In this document: positions 1 through 5,787 of the stretch, piece by piece
Numbering within the stretch: the first letter of the stretch is position 1
Layout: each line of letters opens with the position of its first letter
Notes under the pieces: model-generated
The model's database searches: none
What the model was told of the DNA's origin: nothing
The model's input: only the letters and a program-made list of their open reading frames with translations
Made by a program: the position numbers and the translations under genes
NCBI GenBank assembly: GCA_934373375.1
Contig: CAKROP010000089.1
Coordinates: 1-7,586, forward strand
From: an uncultured Anaerosacchariphilus sp.
Lineage (GTDB): Bacteria; Bacillota; Clostridia; Lachnospirales; Lachnospiraceae
DNA length: 7,586 bases
Direction: 5' to 3'

Positions 1-771
1 GTAGTGGCGGAAGGGCGGAAGATCAATCCGGATTTCCATTTTGGAACCATGATTTGTCATATTACCAGATATCCGCGTACCTGCAATCCGGATGATGTGC
101 TTCTGGTATTTCAGAATGACACATTTTATAATAATACCTGCGCAGATGTGATGCTGAAGGGAGAATATTCTTTCTTTACCTTGCGGGAATATCAAAAACG
201 TGGAATTACACTGGAGCTTTCGAAGGAAGAAAAGGAAATTCTGAAGCGGGGGACTTGTGATTTTTATACATTTTCTTATTATCAGAGTATTACGGAGAGC
301 GTACTGGACTTCAAGGAGCAGACCAGCGGGAATATCATGGGCGGCATCAAGAATCCGTACCTGAAGGAAAGCGACTGGGACTGGCCCATTGATCCAGTGG
401 GACTGCGATACACACTGCTGAAGGTGTACGACAGATACCGCGTCCCAGTGATGATTACCGAGAACGGCCTGGGGTGTCTGGACACACTGAACGCCGATGG
501 AATGGTTCATGATCCTTACAGAATCGCTTATATCCGTGATCATATCAGAGAAATGGAAAAGGCTATCGACGACGGCGTAGAGTTGATCGGCTACACTGCG
601 TGGGGGTGCATCGATCTGGTCAGCGTATCCACAGGAGAAATGAAGAAACGCTACGGATTCGTATATGTGGACGCAGATGACGAAGGCAACGGCACCTATA
701 AGCGTTATCGGAAGGATTCCTTCTACTGGTATAAAAAAGTAATTGAGACAAATGGCGCTGAATTAGAATAA
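1..771 (+). CDS. 6-phospho-beta-glucosidase, glycoside hydrolase family 1 (3' part, 5' end outside window)
   Basis: This GH1 enzyme hydrolyses phosphorylated beta-glucosides, such as cellobiose- or salicin-6-phosphate delivered by a PTS, to glucose-6-phosphate in the cytoplasm. The frame is open from base 1 and gives 256 residues. Family members are about 470-480 residues, so roughly the first 220, including the NEP acid/base motif, lie upstream of the window. Counting from base 1, the nucleophile motif ITENG is at about 151-155 (Glu154). The stretch around 200-222 (TAWGCIDLVSVSTGE then KKRYGFVYVD) carries the Ser, Lys and Tyr (about S208, K216, Y218) that bind the sugar phosphate in 6-phospho enzymes, and this separates it from plain beta-glucosidases. 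The ending FYWYKKVI is typical of the BglA/AscB group. The first 300 bases are clearly more AT-rich than the following 180. The family call is firm; the exact substrate is inferred. Confidence 0.93.
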   Translation, partial: VVAEGRKINPDFHFGTMICHITRYPRTCNPDDVLLVFQNDTFYNNTCADVMLKGEYSFFTLREYQKRGITLELSKEEKEILKRGTCDFYTFSYYQSITESVLDFKEQTSGNIMGGIKNPYLKESDWDWPIDPVGLRYTLLKVYDRYRVPVMITENGLGCLDTLNADGMVHDPYRIAYIRDHIREMEKAIDDGVELIGYTAWGCIDLVSVSTGEMKKRYGFVYVDADDEGNGTYKRYRKDSFYWYKKVIETNGAELE

Positions 772-839
772 AAAACAAAATCAGGTTGGCAAATCAGACA
801 CATATCTGATCTGCCAGCCGTTCTTATTTCTCATAAAAT
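769..839 (+). repeat. Direct repeat copy 1 (stop codon plus terminator)
   Basis: This 71-base block matches 2059-2129 at a constant offset of 1290 bases, with 65 of 71 positions identical by hand count. It begins exactly at the TAA of the GH1 gene and runs through the hairpin and its T-rich tail. Four of the six differences are T here and C in copy 2; they are at 786, 803, 825 and 831. Similarity stops on both sides. Confidence 0.9.
784..830 (+). terminator. Intrinsic terminator of the GH1 gene (repeat copy 1)
   Basis: Thirteen bases past the stop, bases 784-791 pair with 812-819 (one G-T pair). After one A-C mismatch, 793-798 pair with 805-810, closing a six-base loop. A T-rich tail (TTCTTATTTC) follows. 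The same hairpin recurs at 2074-2109. Confidence 0.85.
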
Positions 840-869
840 CTAAAAAATTCATAAAATAATTGGAAAAAC

Positions 870-898
870 TTGTAATTTAACAAACAATATGCTATCAT
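870..898 (+). promoter_or_regulatory. Sigma-A-type promoter for the Rpn-family gene
   Basis: A -35 box TTGTAA (870-875) and a -10 box TATCAT (893-898) are separated by 17 bases. TGC precedes the -10 box, giving a TGn extension. Transcription would start near 905 and leave a leader of about 90 bases before the ribosome binding site region at 983-987. The promoter lies just after repeat copy 1, so the gene has its own transcription unit. Confidence 0.6.
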
Positions 899-982
899 CC
901 ATTCATGCCGCCAGGCTTACCTGTTTCATCCATTGGCCATTCGCCGAATGATTTCCCTGTATTTTTATGAAAACAGAGTGAG

Positions 983-997
983 AGGAGAGTTGTCACG
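983..997 (+). promoter_or_regulatory. Ribosome binding site facing an ACG codon (likely original start of the Rpn gene)
   Basis: AGGAG at 983-987, a seven-base spacer and then ACG at 995-997, in frame with the nuclease. The intervening in-frame codons (QANVPVSSDEAVV) are open. This geometry would be ideal for ATG, so ACG is either a weak non-canonical start or an ATG lost by one T-to-C change. A four-codon mini-ORF (ATG 967 to TGA 979-981) ends just before the AGGAG. Confidence 0.5.
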
Positions 998-1030
998 CAA
1001 GCAAACGTACCAGTAAGCAGTGATGAGGCT

Positions 1031-1987
1031 GTGGTATGGGAAACCACACCGAAGACGAAGGAAGAAGCCCTGATGAAATTGGCACAGTCGCCGAGACTGT
1101 ACAGGACTTATCAGGGAATTAAAAACAAAGGATGGCAGACAAGGATTCTGGATTTCTTTGCAGGAAAGCAGTCCCTGCCGCTGACCTACGACCCGTTCTT
1201 TAAATTCATCTTCAATCCGGACAGGCATGCGGACCGACTGGAAAAGTTTATTTCTTCGATTCTTGGAATGCGTGTGAAAATCAAAAAGATTCTCCCGGTG
1301 GAGGATAGTCTGATTGACGGTGAAACCTATCTGATCATGGATTTGCTGGTGGAACTGGAGGATGGATCTCTGGCGAATATCGAGATTCAGAAAAATGGCT
1401 ATGCCTTTACAGAGGAGCGCCTGTCCTGCTATGCAGCCGATCTGCTGATGCGGCAGTACACGCGGATTCGTGGCGAAAGGGGCGCTAATTTTACATACCA
1501 TGACGTAAAGAAGGTTTATGTAATCGTTCTTTATGAAAAGTCCACAGCCGAATTCCATCGTCACGGAGATACCAGTTTCCATCACGGAAAAATCATCTAT
1601 GATACCGGTTTAAAACTGGAAATGCTGGACGAATATTTCCTGATAGCCCTTGACGTATTCCGTAAAATCCCGTATGCTGAGGATGACAAAGACGATTTGC
1701 ATGCATGGCTGTCCCTGCTGACCACGGTGACGTTGGCAGATGCCGAGCGGAACATCAAGCATTATCCGTGGCTGGAACCTATTTATCAGGAGATCGCCCT
1801 GCTACGCCGCAACCCAGAGGAGGTTATTGGTATGTGGTCAGAAGCGTTGAGGATATTGGATGAGAATTCATTAAAATACTATGTAGAAGAACTGAAGGAA
1901 GAGCTGGATCAGAAGAATGCAGCTTTGAGCGAAAAAGACGCGGAAATCGCAGCTTTGAAAGCACAGTTGGAAGAGCAGAAGAGATAA
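1031..1987 (+). CDS. Rpn-family PD-(D/E)XK nuclease (recombination-promoting nuclease / putative transposase)
   Basis: The protein is 318 residues from the first canonical in-frame start (GTG). It belongs to the Rpn/PF12784-type PD-(D/E)XK family, which are DNA endonucleases linked to recombination and, more recently, phage defence. Residues 52-79 (TYDPFFKFIF onward) are the typical entry. The catalytic core is Asp104 in MDLLVELEDG and Glu118/Gln120 in NIEIQ, followed by RLSCYAADLL. Residues from about 275 to the end form a charged heptad-like coiled coil. The start is uncertain: GTG 1031 has no proper ribosome binding site. The frame is open back to 971, and a good AGGAG (983-987) lies seven bases before an in-frame ACG at 995, which would give 330 residues. 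ATG 1073 is another option. An internal start at 1832 has an excellent ribosome binding site. The gene has its own promoter and lies between direct repeats. Confidence 0.85.
   Translation: MVWETTPKTKEEALMKLAQSPRLYRTYQGIKNKGWQTRILDFFAGKQSLPLTYDPFFKFIFNPDRHADRLEKFISSILGMRVKIKKILPVEDSLIDGETYLIMDLLVELEDGSLANIEIQKNGYAFTEERLSCYAADLLMRQYTRIRGERGANFTYHDVKKVYVIVLYEKSTAEFHRHGDTSFHHGKIIYDTGLKLEMLDEYFLIALDVFRKIPYAEDDKDDLHAWLSLLTTVTLADAERNIKHYPWLEPIYQEIALLRRNPEEVIGMWSEALRILDENSLKYYVEELKEELDQKNAALSEKDAEIAALKAQLEEQKR
1832..1987 (+). CDS. Possible internally initiated short form of the Rpn protein (51 residues, coiled coil)
   Basis: Inside the nuclease gene, and in its frame, AGGAGGT (1818-1824) stands seven bases before ATG 1832. 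This is the strongest ribosome binding site in the left half of the window. Starting there gives a 51-residue protein made of the C-terminal part only: MWSEALRILDENSLKYYVEE and then a Glu/Lys-rich coiled coil with an Ala/Leu heptad pattern. It lacks all nuclease residues. In E. coli, Rpn genes were reported to make such short C-terminal forms from internal starts, and these bind and inhibit the toxic long form. That the same happens here is inference. The Glu-Glu-Val codons (GAG GAG GTT) could produce the site by chance in a Glu-rich region, so the site alone is not proof. Confidence 0.5.
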   Translation: MWSEALRILDENSLKYYVEELKEELDQKNAALSEKDAEIAALKAQLEEQKR

Positions 1988-2058
1988 AATCACAATTAAT
2001 GGTAAAATAAGTTCCATCAGACAGGAAAATTGAGCAGGCAAAGCTGAAGATGAAAATC

Positions 2059-2129
2059 TAAGCAACAAAATCAGGCTGGCAAATCAGACACACATCTGAT
2101 CTGCCAGCCGTTCTCATTTCCCATAAAAT
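2059..2129 (+). repeat. Direct repeat copy 2 (TAA plus terminator)
   Basis: This is the second copy of the block at 769-839. It also starts with TAA, but here that TAA is 72 bases beyond the current stop of the Rpn gene. The T-to-C difference at 2076 turns a G-T pair in the hairpin into G-C, so pairing is kept. Together the copies bracket the whole nuclease transcription unit. Confidence 0.9.
2074..2109. terminator. Shared terminator between the convergent Rpn and PAP2 genes
   Basis: Bases 2074-2081 pair perfectly with 2102-2109 and 2083-2088 with 2095-2100, around a six-base loop. On the minus strand the stem is followed by TGATTTTGTTG, a fair T tract for ending the PAP2 transcript. On the plus strand the tail (TTCTCATTTCCC) has fewer T residues than in copy 1, so plus-strand termination may be weaker. 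Confidence 0.75.
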
Positions 2130-2134
2130 TCTTT

Positions 2135-2803
2135 TTAAATAACCGTTTCTCTCTTCCTCTTCGGCACCCGCTCCCGTGCAAATGAGAATTCCATCCGATA
2201 CACGATCTGATCCATCAAAGTACCCAGCACGATTCCGGACATCACGTCCAGCGCGGAGTGCTGCTTCAGGAACATGGTCGCCAGGATGATGGAAACCATC
2301 AGCACAAAGGATCCGCCGTGAATCAGGCGATTGCGGCCAAGCTTCGGGTTATTCACCACAGCCCGGTGGGCTGCAATGGAATTGAATACATGGCTACTCG
2401 GGAAAATGTTCGTCGGGGTATCCGCCTGGTACAGAATCTGCACCGCGAAGGTGAAAATATTGTGCCGCGGAAACTCGGTGGGCCGCAGCAGGTGTCCGTT
2501 CGGGTAGATGGTGGAGATAATCAGGAACAGCGTCATGCCGGTAAAAAGGAAGGCGCAGTACCGGTAAAACTCCTGTTTCGTCCCCTTGAAGAACAGATAC
2601 AGGAACACGGCGGCAATGTATACGAACCACAGCAGATACGGCACAATGAAATATTCCACGAAAGGAATCTTATCGTCCAGCCATACATGAATCACATGGT
2701 AGGGCTGGTTGGCACGGCTTTCCAGCCAGAGAAACCAGGGCAGATAGATAAGACCGTAAAGCAGAACCCAGGCGTGCTTATATTTCTGGAAAAATGCTTT
2801 CAT
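2135..2803 (-). CDS. PAP2-superfamily membrane protein, inositol-phosphorylceramide-synthase-like
   Basis: This integral membrane protein of 222 residues is probably a lipid phosphatase or phosphotransferase acting on phosphatidate-like or head-group phosphate substrates. Hydrophobic segments lie at about 12-29, 52-72, 82-100, 163-179 and 186-202. The PAP2 motif 2 appears as PSSH (135-138) and motif 3 as KQHSALD (180-186), giving His138, His182 and Asp186 for a phospho-His mechanism. Motif 1 is reduced: an RP pair is present (107-108) but the Lys seven residues before it is Tyr, and motif 3 lacks the usual Ser-Arg. This pattern fits the PAP2_3/IPC-synthase-like branch better than classical phosphatases. 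The C-terminus is basic (about 210-219). The start has an AAGGAGGT site at 2811-2818. It follows the lipid kinase on the same strand but has its own promoter. The exact substrate is unknown. Confidence 0.85.
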   Translation of the reverse strand: MKAFFQKYKHAWVLLYGLIYLPWFLWLESRANQPYHVIHVWLDDKIPFVEYFIVPYLLWFVYIAAVFLYLFFKGTKQEFYRYCAFLFTGMTLFLIISTIYPNGHLLRPTEFPRHNIFTFAVQILYQADTPTNIFPSSHVFNSIAAHRAVVNNPKLGRNRLIHGGSFVLMVSIILATMFLKQHSALDVMSGIVLGTLMDQIVYRMEFSFARERVPKRKRETVI

Positions 2804-2820
2804 GCTGTCAACCTCCTTCT

Positions 2821-2870
2821 ATGAACAATAAAATTTATCAGAAGCCCCGTGGAAAAACGGGGCTGTTCAT
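2821..2870 (-). promoter_or_regulatory. Structured 5' leader of the PAP2 gene
   Basis: An eight-base-pair perfect stem (2843-2850 with 2857-2864, six-base loop) is continued by a second helix. In that helix ATGAAC 2821-2826 pairs with GTTCAT 2865-2870, leaving a 16-base bulge on one side. The structure lies between the predicted transcription start (about 2875) and the ribosome binding site at 2811-2818. After the inner stem the minus strand reads TCTGATAAATTTTATT, which is not a classic terminator tail. Confidence 0.5.
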
Positions 2871-2881
2871 TTCTGAATCGC

Positions 2882-2910
2882 AGTATAGCACAAAGCCATT
2901 TCCGGTTCAA
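2882..2910 (-). promoter_or_regulatory. Promoter of the PAP2 gene
   Basis: On the minus strand, TTGAAC (2905-2910) and TATACT (2882-2887) are separated by 17 bases, with TGC before the -10 box. The -35 region overlaps a tandem repeat of TCCGGTTCA (plus strand, 2901-2909 and 2911-2919). The upstream stretch 2920-2960 is AT-rich. Confidence 0.75.
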
Positions 2911-3012
2911 TCCGGTTCATAATTTTTTAAGAAAAAAATCACATTTTACAGGACATTTTCCATAATATACAAAAGCGTTCCGCAAAGTAATGTTATGTAA
3001 ATAAAATCAGAA

Positions 3013-3942
3013 TTATGCGTTCTTTCCGGCTGCAATCAAAGTCAGGATCTGGGGGCAGCAGGCCATTTTTACAGTGCCTTCCATAAGGCAGGTTTCGCCG
3101 TCCGTATGGAGCGGCAGCGTGCCGGTGACAGTCACTTCCGCACTTCTGGCCCGGAAGATATGGACGCCCGGGAAAATGGTGTGAAGACCCGCGTAAGCAG
3201 TCGGAAGCATCAGGGCGATCAGAAGCTTTCCGAGACGGTTGACCACGAAGATATCAAGAACTCCGTCGTGGATATCCGCATGAGGAGCCAGCTTCAGTCC
3301 GCCACCCTCGCAGTCGCAGTTCATGCCGGATACGAAATAGGCCTTCGAGAAAGTCCGTGATTTCCCATTGCTCAGAGTAATAGTTACAGGGCCTGGTTTA
3401 CATAAAATCAACTGCTTCAGCGCAATACCGGCGTAGGTAAGCTTGCCCAGATGCAGATGGTTCAGAAAGTTTTTCATCCGGGAATTCAGTGCCTCATGGC
3501 AGACTGCGGCGTCAAAGCCACAGCCGCAGCTTACGGCAAAATAGCGCTTCTGTCTGCCGAGCTCCATCAATCCCAGGTCGATCTTATCGAAGCGGGTGGG
3601 ATGCAGGATATTCTGAACCGCAGCTTCGGTATCGGTGGGCAGCCCCATACACCGGGCAAAATCATTGCTGGATCCGGTGGGGATGTAGCCGAGGGTTACA
3701 CGGGAAAAATCCCGGATGCCATTTATTACTTCATTGACCGTTCCGTCTCCGCCCACGGCAATCAGTGTCAGGCGTTCCGTCCGCGCAGTGATTTCAGCGG
3801 CCAGTTCGGTAGCATGAGTCCGGTAGGCGGTGAAAAATACCCGGTATTCCACATCCTCCTGATCCAGTATGCGTTCCGCCTTCTGCCATACGTATTTTCC
3901 GTTGCCGGAACGGGAACCGGGATTCACAATAAAATAGTACAT
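3013..3942 (-). CDS. Diacylglycerol kinase family lipid kinase (YegS/BmrU/DgkB type)
   Basis: This 309-residue soluble or peripheral lipid kinase would phosphorylate diacylglycerol or a related lipid to phosphatidate using ATP. The DAGK catalytic domain is clear: NPGSRSGNGK at 7-16, the nucleotide-binding GGDGTVNEVING at 64-75, and GYIPTGSSNDFAR at 85-97, where the family usually has GTxNDFAR. The C-terminal beta domain has HDGVLD (225-230) and TDGE (280-283). Length is normal. The start chosen is ATG 3942, giving MYYFIVNPGS, with AGGAG at 3951-3955 and an eight-base gap. A longer reading from 4005 is unlikely because that ATG precedes and overlaps the -10 box. The gene lies upstream of the PAP2 gene on the same strand with 209 bases between. 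The paired kinase and PAP2 activities would interconvert diacylglycerol and phosphatidate if the substrates match, which is inference. Confidence 0.92.
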   Translation of the reverse strand: MYYFIVNPGSRSGNGKYVWQKAERILDQEDVEYRVFFTAYRTHATELAAEITARTERLTLIAVGGDGTVNEVINGIRDFSRVTLGYIPTGSSNDFARCMGLPTDTEAAVQNILHPTRFDKIDLGLMELGRQKRYFAVSCGCGFDAAVCHEALNSRMKNFLNHLHLGKLTYAGIALKQLILCKPGPVTITLSNGKSRTFSKAYFVSGMNCDCEGGGLKLAPHADIHDGVLDIFVVNRLGKLLIALMLPTAYAGLHTIFPGVHIFRARSAEVTVTGTLPLHTDGETCLMEGTVKMACCPQILTLIAAGKNA

Positions 3943-3995
3943 GGCCTGTTCTCCTGCCTTTCTCCTGCGTTTTGTAATCTCGTTTTTATGGTTCC

Positions 3996-4024
3996 AGTAT
4001 AGCATCGGGAAAAATCGGGTTCAA
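3996..4024 (-). promoter_or_regulatory. Promoter of the lipid kinase gene
   Basis: On the minus strand, TTGAAC (4019-4024) and TATACT (3996-4001) have a 17-base spacer and TGC before the -10 box. The boxes are identical to those of the PAP2 promoter, and the bases just after the -35 box (CCG versus CGG) are also close. Transcription would start near 3989, leaving a leader of about 45 bases. Confidence 0.78.
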
Positions 4025-4074
4025 GAGTAGAAATGCCTAAAATCAGCTAATAGAATTTTCAGAAATTGATACGA

Positions 4075-4103
4075 TTGACGGATACGGACAGATCGTGTAC
4101 AAT
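4075..4103 (+). promoter_or_regulatory. Promoter of the FAD oxidoreductase gene
   Basis: TTGACG (4075-4080), a 17-base spacer and TACAAT (4098-4103) point away from the lipid kinase promoter, whose -35 box is about 50 bases away. Transcription would start near 4110. Confidence 0.78.
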
Positions 4104-4112
4104 ATAAGAAAT

Positions 4113-4130
4113 ATGGGCTGATCTGCCCAT
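4113..4130 (+). promoter_or_regulatory. Leader hairpin of the FAD oxidoreductase transcript
   Basis: ATGGGC (4113-4118) pairs with GCCCAT (4125-4130) around a six-base loop, at the very 5' end of the predicted transcript. It could protect the 5' end or be a protein-binding dyad. Its function is unknown. Confidence 0.4.
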
Positions 4131-4162
4131 GGAGAATAAACGGAAAGAAAAAGGAGCTTTAC

Positions 4163-5725
4163 ATGAAGAAAGCAGTGATTATAGGAGCCGGACCGGCAGG
4201 TGTGACGGCTGCATATGAATTATTGAAGAAATCTGACGAGTACGAGGTGCTGATTCTTGAGGAGAGCCAGGAGATCGGCGGTATCTCCCGCACAGTGCGT
4301 TATAACGGCAACCGTATGGATATCGGCGGCCACCGCTTCTTTTCCAAGGATGACCGTGTAACCGCGTGGTGGGATGAGATTATGCCGCTACAGGGCGCGC
4401 CGTCCTATGACGATAAGGTGCTGGGACGTACGATTCCGCTGAGGGCGGGCGGACCGGATCCGGAGAAGGAAGACCGGGTTATGCTGACACGTAACCGTGT
4501 ATCCCGCATTTATTATCAGAAGAAGTTCTTCGATTATCCGGTTAAGATGAACGCGCGGACCATCAAGAACATGGGCTTTGCCACCACCATGGTAGCAGGC
4601 TTCAGTTACCTGAAGGCAGCCGTAGCCAAGAAGCCGGAGGACTCTCTGGAGAATTTCTATATCAACTGTTTCGGCAAGAAGCTGTATTCCATGTTTTTCG
4701 AGGGTTACACTGAGAAGCTTTGGGGACGTCATCCCAGCGAGATCGATGCTTCCTGGGGTGCACAGCGTACCAAGGGCTTGTCTATCATGGGCATTCTGAA
4801 GGATAATTTCCAGAAGCTGCTGCCTCAGAAGCAGGACAAGCATCAGGTACAGACATCGCTGATCGAGGAGTTCAATTATCCGAAATACGGCCCGGGCCAG
4901 TTGTGGGAGACCGCGGCAGCCGAGGTAGAGAAGATGGGCGGCGAGATCCGCAAGGGCTGTAAGGTGACCAGACTGCACACCGCAGATGGCCGTGTGCAGA
5001 GCCTGTCTTATGTACAGAACGGAGAGGAGCACACCATCGAGGGCGACGTATTTATTTCCTCCATGCCGGTGAAAGATCTGGTAGGCGGCATGAACGACGT
5101 GCCGGAGGATATGAGCAAGATCGCGGCGGGACTGCCCTACCGTGATTTCGTGACTGTAGGACTTCTGGTGGACAAGCTGAACCTGAAGAACGAGACCAAG
5201 CTGAAGACCCTGAACAATATCGTTCCGGACTGCTGGATTTATGTACAGGATGTGGGTGTAAAGCTGGGGCGTATCCAGGTCTTCAATAACTGGTCCCCGT
5301 ACCTGGTATCCGATCCGGATCATAAGGTATGGATTGGTCTGGAGTACTTCTGCAGCGAGGGCGACAAGTACTGGAACATGAGCGAAGAGGAGTGGGTACA
5401 GTTCGGTATCTCCGAGCTGGTAAAGATGGGCGTCATCACCAGCGAGAAGGATGTGCTGGATTCCCACAGAGAGCGCGTAAAGAAGGCATATCCGGCATAC
5501 TTCGATACCTACGATCATATGGATGACCTGATCAAATATCTGGACACCTTCGAGAACCTCTACTGCGTAGGTCGTAACGGTCAGCACCGCTACAATAACA
5601 TGGATCACTCCATGGCCACCTCCTTCGAGACCGTGGACAACATCCTGAGCGGTAGAAAAGACAAGAAGAATATCTGGAGCGTAAATACAGAGAAAGAGTA
5701 TCACGAAGAGAAGAAAGAAGCATAA
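4163..5725 (+). CDS. NAD(P)/FAD-dependent amine oxidase, UDP-galactopyranose-mutase-like
   Basis: This 520-residue flavoprotein opens with a Rossmann FAD-binding motif, GAGPAG (8-13), then the acidic residues that hold the FAD ribose (LEES, about 32-35) and an EIGGISR loop. IGGHRFF follows at about 54-60. The C-terminal FAD-closing motif is [15 protein letters not shown] (about 470-484), as in the amine oxidase/protoporphyrinogen-oxidase/UDP-galactopyranose-mutase fold. It is longer than a classical mutase (about 370-390). Relatives in Firmicutes and Bacteroidetes are often near glycosyltransferase or GtrA-type genes and are thought to act on sugar nucleotides or polyprenyl-linked sugars; no such neighbour is visible here. 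The start is ATG 4163 with AAGGAG at 4151-4156. Codons are strongly GC-ending (CTG, AAG, GAG), suggesting good expression. The tail after about 497 is charged and probably disordered. The exact reaction is not certain. Confidence 0.88.
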   Translation: MKKAVIIGAGPAGVTAAYELLKKSDEYEVLILEESQEIGGISRTVRYNGNRMDIGGHRFFSKDDRVTAWWDEIMPLQGAPSYDDKVLGRTIPLRAGGPDPEKEDRVMLTRNRVSRIYYQKKFFDYPVKMNARTIKNMGFATTMVAGFSYLKAAVAKKPEDSLENFYINCFGKKLYSMFFEGYTEKLWGRHPSEIDASWGAQRTKGLSIMGILKDNFQKLLPQKQDKHQVQTSLIEEFNYPKYGPGQLWETAAAEVEKMGGEIRKGCKVTRLHTADGRVQSLSYVQNGEEHTIEGDVFISSMPVKDLVGGMNDVPEDMSKIAAGLPYRDFVTVGLLVDKLNLKNETKLKTLNNIVPDCWIYVQDVGVKLGRIQVFNNWSPYLVSDPDHKVWIGLEYFCSEGDKYWNMSEEEWVQFGISELVKMGVITSEKDVLDSHRERVKKAYPAYFDTYDHMDDLIKYLDTFENLYCVGRNGQHRYNNMDHSMATSFETVDNILSGRKDKKNIWSVNTEKEYHEEKKEA

Positions 5726-5777
5726 AATAAAAGTCCCGACAGGTTTACACATAGCCTGTCGGGACTTTTATTTTATG
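5721..5777. terminator. Bidirectional terminator between convergent genes
   Basis: A perfect 23-base inverted repeat (5721-5743 with 5755-5777) surrounds an 11-base loop. The core AGTCCCGACAGG is GC-rich and flanked by AAAATAAA on the left and TTTTATTTT on the right, so it provides a T tract on each strand. The left arm includes the stop codon of the oxidoreductase (5723-5725). It ends 10 bases before the stop of the symporter gene. Confidence 0.95.
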
Positions 5778-5787
5778 AAACTATTAT

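Noticed and set aside
965..1585. 206-codon open frame on the minus strand opposite the Rpn gene
   Set aside because: No ribosome binding site or family pattern. The plus-strand frame carries the Rpn catalytic motifs.
769..2129. Reading the Rpn gene and its direct repeats as a classical insertion sequence
   Set aside because: The flanking repeats are terminators in direct orientation, not terminal inverted repeats, and there is no short target duplication. The family name 'putative transposase' is not evidence of an IS element.
2258..2824. 188-codon open frame on the plus strand opposite the PAP2 gene
   Set aside because: The minus-strand PAP2 gene has an ideal ribosome binding site, promoter and active-site motifs. 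The plus frame has none.
2804..3012. Search for a terminator of the lipid kinase in the gap after its stop
   Set aside because: Only a three-pair GCG-GAA-CGC hairpin near 2975 and AT-rich tracts were seen. Nothing strong enough to call, so kinase transcripts may read into the PAP2 gene.
3451..4002. 183-codon open frame on the plus strand opposite the lipid kinase
   Set aside because: A shadow of the lipid kinase, and it would run through the kinase promoter.
3943..4005. Upstream 21-residue extension of the lipid kinase
   Set aside because: Its ATG lies upstream of and overlaps the -10 box of a consensus promoter, so it would not be transcribed. ATG 3942 has a proper ribosome binding site and starts at the family's usual MYYFIVNPGS.
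4388..5752. 454-codon open frame on the minus strand opposite the FAD oxidoreductase
   Set aside because: The plus strand encodes a full flavoprotein with motifs at both ends, its own promoter and ribosome binding site. The minus frame has no recognisable family, spans the terminator and arises from strong third-position bias.
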